Assembly (NCBI GenBank): GCA_018883185.1 | Contig: VEQP01000012.1 | Coordinates: 1 to 64,000, forward strand | Length of the DNA: 64,000 nt | Reading direction: 5' to 3' | From: Nevskiaceae bacterium | Lineage (GTDB): Bacteria > Pseudomonadota > Gammaproteobacteria > Steroidobacterales > Steroidobacteraceae | Shown: positions 39,999 to 49,960 of the stretch, piece after piece | How positions within the stretch are numbered: position 1 is the stretch's first letter | Layout: each line of letters opens with the position of its first letter | Notes under the pieces: generated by a model | The model's database searches: none | What the model was told of the DNA's origin: nothing | What the model saw: the letters and a program-made list of their open reading frames with translations, nothing else | Position numbers and translations under genes: made by a program

Positions 39999-40546
39999 GG
40001 CAGCGTCGAGGTGTCGCAGGAGCGTGATGATGAGCGCGACAGAACGGTCCCTACGAAAGCCAGCCGATCATCCGCCATCCGGACGATCGCCACGCGCTCC
40101 GTGATTCGGTCACGCAACTGCGTCGTTGTACTGCCGGGAGCAGCCATCGACAACTCGGTGGTGAATTGCTTGAGGGGCTGCGGCAACATTTGTGACAGCA
40201 ACGCAACCTCAGTCTCGCCTTGCTCTTCGAGATAATGGGTGAACTCACTGGAGCGAAATACGGTTTCATTGAGGCCGAATCGGTACTGCAAGATCACACT
40301 CGCCTTGGCGATACACACCTCGGTGGCGGCGAAGGCGCTTTGCATCTCGCGCTGCTCGCCGAGCACGCACTGCTCTAGCGCAGGCAGTAGATTACGCTGC
40401 AGCATGAAGCGTTCGATGTGATGCTCGTTGCGGATCAACTGAAGATCGACGCGGCGCGCCGAATCCTGAGCAGCAGCAGTCGCCGACCAACCTGTGCTGC
40501 CCATCATCAGGATCACACACAATATTGATCGCTTGGGGTATCGCAT
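39995..40546 (-). CDS. secreted protein of unknown function
   Basis: MRYPKRSILCVILMMGSTGWSATAAAQ signal; GGGAGG SD before ATG at 40546; 4-bp overlap with next gene. Confidence 0.7.
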   Translation of the reverse strand: MRYPKRSILCVILMMGSTGWSATAAAQDSARRVDLQLIRNEHHIERFMLQRNLLPALEQCVLGEQREMQSAFAATEVCIAKASVILQYRFGLNETVFRSSEFTHYLEEQGETEVALLSQMLPQPLKQFTTELSMAAPGSTTTQLRDRITERVAIVRMADDRLAFVGTVLSRSSSRSCDTSTLP

Positions 40547-40636
40547 GCCGTCCTCCCGAACCACGGTGGCAACCCGCCTTCCAGTGTGGGGCGGATGCGT
40601 CGCCCTGTCATGCGGGCAACTACTTATGCCCGCCGC

Positions 40637-41410
40637 CTATCGACCGCCACGCAAACCCCGCAACCAGCCTGCGGCATCCTCGCCACGCTCGAGTACCTCG
40701 ACGAGTGCCGAACCCACCACGACGCCTTCGACATGACCCCGAAGCCGCTCGATCTGGTCGGCTGAACGGATGCCGAAGCCGGCGCATACCGGAACCGGGG
40801 AGGCAGCGCGAACTCGGGCCAAATACTCGATCACGGCCTCCGGAACCGCCACGCTCTTGCCCGTGGTGCCGGTCATGGTGACCGCATAGACAAAACCCTC
40901 ACTGGCGGCGCAAACACGTGCGAGGCGCTCTGGCGTGGTCACCGGAGTCACCATCTGCACGAGGGCAACGCCTTCCGCGGCCAGTGCCGCGCGAAACTCG
41001 TCACCCTCGTCGAATGGCAAATCCGGAACGATGAAACCGCAAACGCCTGCAGCCGCTGCGTCGCGGGCGAGCCGTACGTAGCCGTATTGCAGCAGCGGAT
41101 TGAGATAGCTCATCAACACGAGCGGCGCCTCGGGGCGTTGCATCGCGGCAAGTTCGGCGAGGATCCACTTCAGACTTACGCCCTGCTTCAATGCCGACTG
41201 ACTCGAACGCTGTATCGTCATGCCATCGGCCATCGGATCCGTGAAAGGCACACCGATCTCGACGACGTCGGCAACGGAAGCCACGGCTTGCAGATGCTCG
41301 GAGAACTTGTCGATCTGCGGAAACCCTGCAGTCATGAACGCTACGAGTGCGGGCTCACCGCGATCGACGGCAGCGCGAATAGCACTGCTTAAACGGGCAT
41401 GAGGCTTCAT
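40637..41410 (-). CDS. trpA: tryptophan synthase alpha chain
   Basis: [56 protein letters not shown]. Confidence 0.97.
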   Translation of the reverse strand: MKPHARLSSAIRAAVDRGEPALVAFMTAGFPQIDKFSEHLQAVASVADVVEIGVPFTDPMADGMTIQRSSQSALKQGVSLKWILAELAAMQRPEAPLVLMSYLNPLLQYGYVRLARDAAAAGVCGFIVPDLPFDEGDEFRAALAAEGVALVQMVTPVTTPERLARVCAASEGFVYAVTMTGTTGKSVAVPEAVIEYLARVRAASPVPVCAGFGIRSADQIERLRGHVEGVVVGSALVEVLERGEDAAGWLRGLRGGR

Positions 41411-42660
41411 GGCTTCGCTCCGGCAAGCAGAGTACGCTGCAAAGTCGGCATGTCTTTATCGCCGCGTCCCGACATACAAAGAATGGCCGTCTTGCCGGGG
41501 TTCGAAGCGGCCCAGCGCTTGGCACCGTGCAGCGCGTGCGCCGTTTCCAAGGCAGGCAGAATACCCTCGAGACGCGAGCACTCCTGCAACGCCGCGAGTG
41601 CTTCGGCATCGGTCGCCGACTCGTAATGCACTCGCCCGGCCGCTAACAGTAGCGCGTGCTCAGGTCCGACTCCGGGGTAATCCAGCCCCGCGGAGATCGA
41701 ATCCGTTTCGTGGATCTGGCCGTTCTCATCCTGCAGTAGCAGCGAGTAGCAGCCCTGCAGAACACCAGGCCAACCATAGGAGAGACTCGCGGCGTTCTCG
41801 CCGAGACCCGTGCCACGCCCGCCGGCCTCGATACCGATGATGGCGACGGAACTATCGGGCACGAACGCATGAAACATACCGATCGAATTGGAGCCGCCTC
41901 CCACACATGCAAATACGGCATCAGGCAGCGCCCCGGTGCGCTCCAAGAACTGCGCGCGCGCCTCGCGACCGATGATCGCCTGCAACTCGCGTACGAGGTA
42001 AGGATAAGGATGCGGGCCGACCGCCGAGCCGAGTAGATAGAACGTGCCATCGGGATCTGCGACCCAATCGCGCAAGGCTTCGTCGATGGCAGCGCGCAGC
42101 GTTTGGTCGCCGCCCGTCACCGGCACCACCTCGGCACCGAGCAGACGCATGCGCCCGACGTTGGGCGCCTGTCGTTCCATATCGATCGCACCCATGTACA
42201 CCGTGCAAGGCAGACCGAGGCGGGCGCAGGCTGCCGCACTCGCGACACCATGCTGACCCGCGCCGGTTTCGGCAACAATGCGCCGGGCACCGAGGCGCTG
42301 TGCGAGCAATGCCTGCCCGAGCGCGTTGTTGATCTTGTGGGCCCCCGTGTGCGCGAGGTCCTCGCGCTTGAACCAGATGGACGCGCCCCAAGCCGCCGAC
42401 AATCTCGGTGCGTACGACAGGGCCGTGGGCCGACCGACCCAGTGCAGCAACTGGTCGCTGAGCTCGGCCTGAAAGTCCGCGCGGTGCAAATGCTCGCGCA
42501 TGCCCGCCTCGAGGCGCTCGAGCGCAGGAATCAAAGTCTCCGGCACATAACGGCCACCATAGGGTCCGAACCGACCCCGCGCATCGGGGAAGCGGCCGGC
42601 GAGTTCCTGCTCGAGCAAAGCATTCTTCTCGGCAACCGAAAACTTGACGTTGGCATTCAT
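41407..42660 (-). CDS. trpB: tryptophan synthase beta chain
   Basis: [85 protein letters not shown]. Confidence 0.98.
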   Translation of the reverse strand: MNANVKFSVAEKNALLEQELAGRFPDARGRFGPYGGRYVPETLIPALERLEAGMREHLHRADFQAELSDQLLHWVGRPTALSYAPRLSAAWGASIWFKREDLAHTGAHKINNALGQALLAQRLGARRIVAETGAGQHGVASAAACARLGLPCTVYMGAIDMERQAPNVGRMRLLGAEVVPVTGGDQTLRAAIDEALRDWVADPDGTFYLLGSAVGPHPYPYLVRELQAIIGREARAQFLERTGALPDAVFACVGGGSNSIGMFHAFVPDSSVAIIGIEAGGRGTGLGENAASLSYGWPGVLQGCYSLLLQDENGQIHETDSISAGLDYPGVGPEHALLLAAGRVHYESATDAEALAALQECSRLEGILPALETAHALHGAKRWAASNPGKTAILCMSGRGDKDMPTLQRTLLAGAKP

Positions 42661-43253
42661 GCTGGGTTCTCCGCAGCGGCTGCACGCGCAGCACGCACAA
42701 ATTCTTGGATACGCGTGGCGCATTTGCGCCCAGGCTCCGACTCGATGCCGCTCGATACGTCGACGCCGAATGGCTGCACTGCACGGATCGCCGTAGCGAC
42801 GTTACCCGAATGCAGTCCGCCCGCAAGGATCAGTTGCGTCGTCGACGCAAGCGATCGCGCCCTCGTCCAGTCCGCGGCCTCACCGGCACCGCTGACTGGC
42901 CCCTCGAATAGCACTCGGCTGGGCAGTGACTCGGGCAACGCTTGGCCGCTGCGCAGTACGGGCCACCACCTCCGCTTCGCCTCGAGCGAGAGCGCCGCTT
43001 CGTCAGCCAGATCGGTTTGCAGCGCATCCGGTACGAACTCCTGCATGACCTCACTCACCTCGGCCGCAGTCGGGTGCAACATCACCGCCACACAGCACGC
43101 GCGACCTCGCGCAGGTGTCGCGAGCCGCCGCGCCTCGGCTGGCGAAACGCGTCGGATCGACGGCGCGAACACGAAGCCAAGCGCATCAGCTCCGGCCTCA
43201 AGAGCCGCCGCGACGGCCGCTTCAGTGTTCATGCCACAGAGTTTCACGAACAT
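42657..43253 (-). CDS. trpF: phosphoribosylanthranilate isomerase
   Basis: [66 protein letters not shown]. Confidence 0.97.
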   Translation of the reverse strand: MFVKLCGMNTEAAVAAALEAGADALGFVFAPSIRRVSPAEARRLATPARGRACCVAVMLHPTAAEVSEVMQEFVPDALQTDLADEAALSLEAKRRWWPVLRSGQALPESLPSRVLFEGPVSGAGEAADWTRARSLASTTQLILAGGLHSGNVATAIRAVQPFGVDVSSGIESEPGRKCATRIQEFVRAARAAAAENPA

Positions 43254-43259
43254 CGTCCT

Positions 43260-44156
43260 TCACGCGCTCCTTAAGAGCCCGGTTCGGGCCCGGTGTCCGC
43301 GCGCAGTCCGGCCGGACTGCAACATGTCTTCGACGAGGTGCTGTGGCGTCGGATGCGTCATCAGCGCACCGCCTACGAGCGCGAGGTCGTAGCCCGCTGC
43401 TGCTGCCGCTGCCGCATCGGCCGCGGATAGCACACCGCTCTCCGCGACGCGCGCAATCCAACCCGGCAAATACGGTGCCAGTGTTACAAACCGATCGGGA
43501 ATCACCTTCAAGCTGACGAGGTCGCGACAGTTCACGCCGAGCAGCAGACGCAGGCCACCGTTCCGCGTGTGCATGTCGGCTTGACGGGGTTCAAGCAGAG
43601 CGATAGCCGCCTCGATGTCATGTTCATCGAAGGCCTCGAGCAACACGAACAAGCCCTGCGCCAACGCCACCTCGAGCAATGCTTCCAGCTCATCACGCGA
43701 CAACATGCGCACGATCAGCAACACTCCGCCTGCGCCTGCGGCACGTGCCTCGAGTACCTGATACGGATCGACCAGAAAATCTTTGCGCATAGCTGGGACC
43801 GCACGCGGACCACGAGCCTCAAGGCGCGCTGCGGCCTGCTGCAGATGGTCGAGCGCGCCATCAAAACGCGTGGGTTCGGTCAGCACCGAAATCGCTGCAG
43901 CACCACCGTCCGCATAGGCGTCGATGCGTGCCTCCGCAGCGAAATCAGTCGAAGCCTGCAACGCGCCGAGCGCCGGTGAGCGCAACTTCATCTCCGCGAT
44001 CAGATCGAACCCCGCGCTCGACAGGCGCAATTCGACTGCAGCTGGCCGCGTTGCGATTCGCTCACGCAGCACCGATTCTGGCGTTATTTCTTTGGCGAAA
44101 GCGACCCGCAAACGCGAGCTTTCCGCCATGCCAGCGAGAAAATCTCCGCTCTTCAC
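43260..44156 (-). CDS. trpC: indole-3-glycerol phosphate synthase
   Basis: IAEMKLRSPALG, ISVLTEPTRFDGALDHL, RKDFLVDPYQVLEARAAGAGGVLLIV, GVNCRDLVSLKV, VAESGVLSAADA. Confidence 0.97.
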   Translation of the reverse strand: MKSGDFLAGMAESSRLRVAFAKEITPESVLRERIATRPAAVELRLSSAGFDLIAEMKLRSPALGALQASTDFAAEARIDAYADGGAAAISVLTEPTRFDGALDHLQQAAARLEARGPRAVPAMRKDFLVDPYQVLEARAAGAGGVLLIVRMLSRDELEALLEVALAQGLFVLLEAFDEHDIEAAIALLEPRQADMHTRNGGLRLLLGVNCRDLVSLKVIPDRFVTLAPYLPGWIARVAESGVLSAADAAAAAAAGYDLALVGGALMTHPTPQHLVEDMLQSGRTARGHRARTGLLRSA

Positions 44157-45199
44157 GGCTTGCGCACCCCGTGACCGAACGCCGCGAGTTCCTCGAGCAC
44201 TTGGGCGGCCCGGCCCGAATCGATCGCATCGGCGGCGACTTGCAGACCTGCCATAGGATCAGCTGCGACCCCGGCGCACTCTAGAGCCAGCGATGCGCCG
44301 AGCAGCAGTGCATCACGATGCCCGCCCCGATCCTCACCGCGCAGCACAGCACGCAGCGCAGCAGCGTTGACGATGGCATCACCGCCTGCGAGTTCCTCGG
44401 CACGGCAACGGCTCAAACCATAGTCCTCGGGGCGCCGCAGGCTACGGCGCACCTGCCCGGCGTATACATCGAAGAGCGTGAACTCGCAGATCGGCGTGGG
44501 CTCATCCCAGCCATTGGCCGCATGCACGACGAACGCCCGCTTGAGTCCCGGCATGCGTGCCAGCGCATCGGCCATCAAGGAGGCCACCGGCTCGCTGAAC
44601 GCCCCGGTGAGCTGATATGCCGGTGCGGCAGGGTTAGTGAGTGGTCCGAGAACGTTGAATATGGTGCGAATCCCGAGAGCCTGTCGTACCGGCGCGATCG
44701 CCTTCATCGCCGGGTGGTAGTAGGGCGCGAACAAAAATGTAAAGCCGCTGCGCGCCAGACACTCGCCCGCCTGCAAATCATCAAGCGGCAGCGGCAAGCC
44801 GAGTTGCTCAAGCACATCAGCACTGCCGGAGCGACTCGATACCGAGCGATTGCCATGCTTGATGACGGGCGCACCGCAGGCGGCGACGAGCAGAGCCGTA
44901 CCGGTAGACACATTGACGCTGCCCGAAGCGTCGCCGCCGGTGCCGACGATATCTATGGCACGGCCTGCGAGTTCGGCATCGATCGCAGGACGACGGGCAA
45001 GCGCGCGCATCGCTCGGGCAAAACCGCGCAACTCGTCCGCCACTACGCCCTTGGCACGCAAGGCGGCCAGCAGCGCGCCGGCCAGCGCAGGCGGCACTTC
45101 GGTGGTCAGCGCAGTGAGCACCGTCGACGACTGTGCCTCAGTCAGATCATGCCGCTCCAGCAATTGCTCGAGCGTCGCCCGCAGCGCCTTGTCATCCAT
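44153..45199 (-). CDS. trpD: anthranilate phosphoribosyltransferase
   Basis: [66 protein letters not shown]. Confidence 0.98.
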   Translation of the reverse strand: MDDKALRATLEQLLERHDLTEAQSSTVLTALTTEVPPALAGALLAALRAKGVVADELRGFARAMRALARRPAIDAELAGRAIDIVGTGGDASGSVNVSTGTALLVAACGAPVIKHGNRSVSSRSGSADVLEQLGLPLPLDDLQAGECLARSGFTFLFAPYYHPAMKAIAPVRQALGIRTIFNVLGPLTNPAAPAYQLTGAFSEPVASLMADALARMPGLKRAFVVHAANGWDEPTPICEFTLFDVYAGQVRRSLRRPEDYGLSRCRAEELAGGDAIVNAAALRAVLRGEDRGGHRDALLLGASLALECAGVAADPMAGLQVAADAIDSGRAAQVLEELAAFGHGVRKP

Positions 45200-45818
45200 G
45201 GCCGGGCGTTCCCTCGCGCCGTGCGCTGCGTTGGCGCAGGAAATTCGCCATCAGCGCAGGCCCATCGGGCGTCAGTACGCTCTCCGGGTGAAATTGCACG
45301 CCTTCAACCACGAGCGTTCGATGGCGCAAACCCATGATTTCACCTTCAGCGGTGCGCGCCGTAACGACGAGCTCCAGAGGCAGCGACTCCGGCTGGGCAA
45401 TCAAAGAATGATACCGGCCGACTTCGCAAGGGTCAGGCAGGCCCGCAAACAGACCTTGTCCGTCGTGCGTGACCATCGAGGTTTTGCCGTGCATCAATCG
45501 CCCCGCGCGCACCACTTTGCCACCGAACACCTCGGTGATCGATTGGTGACCCAAGCAAACGCCGAATACCGGCACGACGCCTGCGAAGGCACGAATCATA
45601 TCCATCGACACACCAGCGTCATAGGGCGTGCCTGGCCCCGGGGAAATGCACAGATGCGTCGGTGCCAAGGCCATCGCCTGCGGCACGCTCAGCGCATCGT
45701 TGCGATGCACGACCACCTCGGCACCGAGCACGAGAAAAGCCTGCACCAGGTTGTAGGTGAAAGAGTCGTAGTTATCGATGAGCAGCAGCCGCACGCCCTG
45801 CCCGGCCGCACCGGTCAT
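45192..45818 (-). CDS. trpG: anthranilate synthase component II
   Basis: [53 protein letters not shown]. Confidence 0.97.
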   Translation of the reverse strand: MTGAAGQGVRLLLIDNYDSFTYNLVQAFLVLGAEVVVHRNDALSVPQAMALAPTHLCISPGPGTPYDAGVSMDMIRAFAGVVPVFGVCLGHQSITEVFGGKVVRAGRLMHGKTSMVTHDGQGLFAGLPDPCEVGRYHSLIAQPESLPLELVVTARTAEGEIMGLRHRTLVVEGVQFHPESVLTPDGPALMANFLRQRSARREGTPGHG

Positions 45819-47209
45819 AACCCTTCCCCCGCCATGGCAAGCGCACGCGCGGCCGATCCGCTTTTCGCCAGCACCTCTTCGTACTCGCTCTGCGGATGGC
45901 TGTCGGCCACGATGCCGGCACCCGCTTGGTAGCTGTACTCGTCGCCGCGGAACACCAGCGTACGAATAGTGATGGCCTGATCCATGTCGCCTTGCGCGCC
46001 GAAGTATCCGACCGTTCCGCCGTAGAGACCGCGCCGCACGGGTTCGAGTTCGTCAATGATTTCCATGGCGCGCACCTTGGGGGCGCCCACCAGCGTGCCG
46101 GCAGGGAACGCAGCGGCGAATAAGTCGAACGCATCACGCCCGGCGGCCAGTTCACCGCGCACGCCGCTCACCATATGCATCACATGGCTGTAACGCTCGA
46201 TGGAACGATACGGTCCGACGTGCACGCTGCCCGGTTTCGCCACGCGACCGAGATCGTTGCGCGCGAGATCCACCAGCATGACGTGCTCGGCATTTTCTTT
46301 GGCATCGGCCAGTAGCTCGCGCTCGCGACGCTGATCCTCCGCCTCGTCGGCAGCGCGCGGCCGGGTACCTGCGATAGGTCGCAGCTGCGCCTGGCCGTGC
46401 GAAAGTTTCACCAGTGCCTCAGGTGACGAACCCACCACGGTGACGTCATCCATGGCGCAGTAGTACATGTACGGCGACGGATTGATCAGTCGCAGCGCCC
46501 TGTAGGCCTCAAAAGGATCGATATCCGCACGACCACCGAAACGCACGGAGAGCACCAACTGATAGACGTCGCCTGCGGCAATGTATTCCTTGGTGCGCGC
46601 CACACCGGCAAGAAACTGCGCCTCGGACATCGATGCCACGGCGGGGGAGAATGCCCCTCTTGCCTGCCCCGTCGGCACGGCCCCGCGCAGCGCCGAGATC
46701 ACCTCGCGGCGCAAGGACTGGCGCTCGCTCTCACTTCCGGCATGCAATAACGCAATGCCTCGCGTGAGGTGATCGAACACGAGTAACGAGGCGGGAGCGA
46801 CGTAGTGCAGGTCGGGCATCGCATCAGGCGCGGGCGTCATCGGTCGCAGACGCTCGAAGTAGCGCACGATGTCGTAGGACGAGTAGCCCACGAGTCCGCC
46901 TGCCAGCGGGAAATCGGCCCCGGCGCCCGGCGCCTGCGGCCGCGGTGCCCGGCTCAGCGCGGCGCGTAACGCTTGCAGCAACTCGGTCTGATCGGCGGGC
47001 ACCTTCCAACGCTCGCTGCCACTCCAGAACCCTTGTGCATTGAGCTTGACGCGGAACGACGCGTCACCGAAACCAATGAACGAATAGCGGCCAACCCGCT
47101 CGCCGCCTTCCACACTCTCGAGCAGAAAGTGTGGGCGGAACGCACGCAGTTTCAGAAACGCCGAAACGGGCGTATCGAGATCACCGGCAATGTCGAATGG
47201 TGCCTTCAT
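45815..47209 (-). CDS. trpE: anthranilate synthase component I
   Basis: [72 protein letters not shown]. Confidence 0.97.
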   Translation of the reverse strand: MKAPFDIAGDLDTPVSAFLKLRAFRPHFLLESVEGGERVGRYSFIGFGDASFRVKLNAQGFWSGSERWKVPADQTELLQALRAALSRAPRPQAPGAGADFPLAGGLVGYSSYDIVRYFERLRPMTPAPDAMPDLHYVAPASLLVFDHLTRGIALLHAGSESERQSLRREVISALRGAVPTGQARGAFSPAVASMSEAQFLAGVARTKEYIAAGDVYQLVLSVRFGGRADIDPFEAYRALRLINPSPYMYYCAMDDVTVVGSSPEALVKLSHGQAQLRPIAGTRPRAADEAEDQRRERELLADAKENAEHVMLVDLARNDLGRVAKPGSVHVGPYRSIERYSHVMHMVSGVRGELAAGRDAFDLFAAAFPAGTLVGAPKVRAMEIIDELEPVRRGLYGGTVGYFGAQGDMDQAITIRTLVFRGDEYSYQAGAGIVADSHPQSEYEEVLAKSGSAARALAMAGEGL

Positions 47210-47210
47210 G

Positions 47211-47248
47211 AAACAAAAAACCCATCCCGGAGTGCGTCCGGAGATGGG
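47211..47248 (-). terminator. trp attenuator terminator hairpin
   Basis: Minus strand CCCATC-T-CCGG-ACGCACT-CCGG-GATGGG followed by TTTTTTG; ends just before trpE ATG. Confidence 0.9.
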
Positions 47249-47310
47249 TTTGGGTTGCTAGATCCTGTTTGTACTGTTCGTTGCCGAACGCAGCGTCCCA
47301 CGCCCACTCC
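47240..47310 (-). promoter_or_regulatory. predicted antiterminator pairing of the trp attenuator
   Basis: Minus strand GGAGTGGGCGTGGG (47297-47310) can pair with CCCAAACCCATCTCC (47240-47254), which includes the terminator 5' arm. Confidence 0.7.
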
Positions 47311-47311
47311 T

Positions 47312-47359
47312 TCAGGAGCGGCGCCACCAATGCAGCCAAGGACGAGCGATACCGGTCAT
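47312..47359 (-). CDS. trpL: trp leader peptide MTGIARPWLHWWRRS
   Basis: Codon-by-codon reading of ATG ACC GGT ATC GCT CGT CCT TGG CTG CAT TGG TGG CGC CGC TCC TGA; three Trp codons upstream of the attenuator. Confidence 0.9.
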   Translation of the reverse strand: MTGIARPWLHWWRRS

Positions 47360-47365
47360 GGCTTG

Positions 47366-47395
47366 AGTATCGCCGTCGGCTCAAAGCGCCGTCAA
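47366..47395 (-). promoter_or_regulatory. candidate trp operon promoter (TTGACG-N18-GATACT)
   Basis: -35-like TTGACG (47390-47395), 18-bp spacer, -10-like GATACT (47366-47371), 6 nt before trpL ATG. Confidence 0.55.
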
Positions 47396-47468
47396 GGCCC
47401 GCTGCACAAATCAAGGCCAAAATCAGGGTTTCTTGAATAGATACGCTAGACAGCGTTAAATCTCGCGC

Positions 47469-48155
47469 GTGCGCCGCTACGGACTGATGCTATTTGCGAT
47501 TGCCGCGACATTAATCGTCGTATTTCAATCCAATGCGCGAGAGAGCTATTTCGAACCTGCGCCCCTCGCCCGCGACACGTTGGAGACCCTCGAGGTCAAA
47601 GGAAAGGCGCCGAAAACGGGTTACTCGCGGGAAGCATTTGGCCCGAGATGGGCGGACACTGACCGAAACGGCTGCGATACGCGCAACGACGTCTTGAGGC
47701 GAGACCTGGCCGACTCCCTGATCAGAACAGCGAACAGGAACTGCGTTGTGCTGGAGGGGGTTCTGCAGTGCCCATATTCCGGTGAGAAAATTGTTTTCAG
47801 ACGTGGACCCGGCAGCAGCGAGCAAGCGCAGATCGATCATGTGGTATCGCTGTCCAACGCTTGGCAAACGGGCATGCTGCAGCGAACGTCGAGTGAGCGG
47901 CGTAATTTTGCGAACGACACGCTGAACCTGCTGGCAGTCAAAGGGTCACTCAACTCGCAAAAAGGCGATGGCGACGCTGCGACCTGGTTGCCGCCAAGAC
48001 GGGCCTACCGTTGCGACTTCGTGGCGCGCCAAGTAGCCGTGAAAAAACGCTACCGTCTCTGGGTCACCCCCGCTGAAAAAGAAGCCATGCTTCGGGTTTT
48101 GAAAACCTGTCCTAATCAACGGATTCCCACGGATCGCGTCGGCGTATCGACTTAG
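47469..48155 (+). CDS. HNH endonuclease family protein (DUF1524), secreted or anchored
   Basis: IDHVVSLSNAWQTG, FANDTLNLLAVKGSLNSQKGDGDAATWLPP; N-terminal hydrophobic segment; GTG start. Confidence 0.85.
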   Translation: MRRYGLMLFAIAATLIVVFQSNARESYFEPAPLARDTLETLEVKGKAPKTGYSREAFGPRWADTDRNGCDTRNDVLRRDLADSLIRTANRNCVVLEGVLQCPYSGEKIVFRRGPGSSEQAQIDHVVSLSNAWQTGMLQRTSSERRNFANDTLNLLAVKGSLNSQKGDGDAATWLPPRRAYRCDFVARQVAVKKRYRLWVTPAEKEAMLRVLKTCPNQRIPTDRVGVST

Positions 48156-48215
48156 GCGTAGCTGACCCCGCGCCCCGACGGAAGCCGGTGCGCGAATGCA
48201 CCTATAATCGCTGCC

Positions 48216-49466
48216 ATGCGACAACTCTACTTCTTATTACTCTGCTTGCTCATGACCTCCTGTACTCGAACCGACCCGGCCTCTGCCTCCTTGCAGGAAG
48301 GCACATGGCGCGCCGTGCTGCAGATACCCGGTGGCGAGTTGCCTTTCACCTTCGAGGTGACCACGTCCAACGACACGCAAGTCGTCACGCTGGTCAACGG
48401 CCCCGATCGAGTAGCCATCACGGAAGTGAAGTGGCAAGGGAGCGAGCTCACGCTACGCATGCCGGGTTTCGAAAATCGCATCGTCGCAACGCTCGAGGGC
48501 GATCAGCTTCGCGGTACGCTCACCATGATCAAGGCGAAGGGCGCACACCAACAAATCCCCTTCACAGCGAAGTTTGACGACACCTGGCGCTTCAGTCGCG
48601 AGGCTGCGGCAACCACCACAACGGCGGTCAATCTCACGGGCCGTTGGGCCGTCACCTTCGATGGTAATGGCAAGCCTTCGCCAGGCGTGGGTGAATTCAC
48701 GCAGACCGGCGAACTCGTCACCGGCACCTTTCTTACTACCACCGGCGATCATCGCTTCCTCGCTGGCGAGTGGCGCAACGGCGAACTGCGACTCTCCAAG
48801 TTCGACGGCGGTCACGTGTTTCTGTATCGCGGCACGCTTGACGCCAACGGTCAGCTGCAAGGCAAGTTCTGGTCGGGGCTCGCCTGGGTCGAAGAGTGGA
48901 GCGCTCGGCGCGACGAAAAGGCCTCGATCGGCGAAGCGGAAAACGCCACGCAACTCAAAGCGGGCAGCCAGCGACTCGACTTCCGCTTCCCTGATGTCAG
49001 TGGCGCTAACATCTCCCTGTCCGACCCGTTTTTCCGCGGCAAAGTCGTGATCGTCACCCTCGCCGGCAGTTGGTGCCCGAACTGCCACGACGAAGCGGCG
49101 TTTCTCGCTGAGCTGCACCGACAAAAGCGTGCGGCGGGTCTTGAAATCATCTCGCTGATGTTCGAGCAATTCGGCGATTTCCCGCAGGCGGCCGAAGCCG
49201 TCTACCGCTTCCGCGACCGCTACAACATCGACTACACCACGCTGATCGCCGGCACCTCCGATAAAGACGATGCCGCCTCGCGACTTCCACAATTGAACGG
49301 CGTGTTCGCCTTCCCGACGACGCTGTTCATCGATCGGACCGGCGTGGTGCGCAAGATCCACACTGGGTTTTCGGGTCCGGCCACCGGCAAACACTACGAG
49401 AAGCTGGTCACGGACTTCACCGCAACGGTCGATACCCTGCTCGCTGAACCCGCACCACGGAGCTGA
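48216..49466 (+). CDS. TlpA/AhpC-TSA-type thioredoxin-fold lipoprotein
   Basis: Lipoprotein-like N-terminus [32 protein letters not shown] (CPNC); C-terminal [20 protein letters not shown]. Confidence 0.88.
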   Translation: MRQLYFLLLCLLMTSCTRTDPASASLQEGTWRAVLQIPGGELPFTFEVTTSNDTQVVTLVNGPDRVAITEVKWQGSELTLRMPGFENRIVATLEGDQLRGTLTMIKAKGAHQQIPFTAKFDDTWRFSREAAATTTTAVNLTGRWAVTFDGNGKPSPGVGEFTQTGELVTGTFLTTTGDHRFLAGEWRNGELRLSKFDGGHVFLYRGTLDANGQLQGKFWSGLAWVEEWSARRDEKASIGEAENATQLKAGSQRLDFRFPDVSGANISLSDPFFRGKVVIVTLAGSWCPNCHDEAAFLAELHRQKRAAGLEIISLMFEQFGDFPQAAEAVYRFRDRYNIDYTTLIAGTSDKDDAASRLPQLNGVFAFPTTLFIDRTGVVRKIHTGFSGPATGKHYEKLVTDFTATVDTLLAEPAPRS

Positions 49467-49470
49467 CGCC

Positions 49471-49959
49471 ATGCCCTCGTTCGATGTGGTCTCCGAAATC
49501 AACATGCACGAGCTGACGAACGCGGTAGATCAGGCCAACCGCGAACTGTCGCAGCGTTTTGATTTCAAGGATACGGGCTGTGCCTTCGAGCTGAAGCCCA
49601 AGGAAGTCATCGTTCACCTCAAAGCCGAAGTCGACTTCCAACTCAAACAAATGCTCGAGATCCTCAAACTGAAGGTCGTCAAGCGCGGTATCGACGTCGC
49701 CTGCCTCGAGGTCAAGGACGCGCAGACCAACCTCGCCGAAGCACGGCAAGATGTGCTGCTGCGCCACGGCATCGATCAAGACTGCGGCAAGAAGATCGTC
49801 AAGTTAGTGAAGGAATCGCGCCTCAAAGTGCAGGCCGGCATCCACGGCGACAAGGTGCGCATCACCGGCAAGCAGCGCGACGATCTGCAGGAGGCCATCG
49901 CACTGCTGCGGCGGGAGAAATTCGACCGGCCGTTGTCGTTCGAGAATTTCCGCGACTGA
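49471..49959 (+). CDS. yajQ: YajQ family nucleotide-binding protein
   Basis: [57 protein letters not shown]. Confidence 0.96.
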   Translation: MPSFDVVSEINMHELTNAVDQANRELSQRFDFKDTGCAFELKPKEVIVHLKAEVDFQLKQMLEILKLKVVKRGIDVACLEVKDAQTNLAEARQDVLLRHGIDQDCGKKIVKLVKESRLKVQAGIHGDKVRITGKQRDDLQEAIALLRREKFDRPLSFENFRD

Positions 49960-49960
49960 T

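Noticed and set aside
42103-43392. 429-aa plus-strand ORF spanning trpB and trpF antisense
   Set aside because: Spans two well-supported trp genes on the other strand; compositionally artefactual
48453-49505. 350-aa minus-strand ORF opposite the TlpA-like gene
   Set aside because: Shadow ORF; the opposite frame has a lipoprotein signal and CPNC thioredoxin motif
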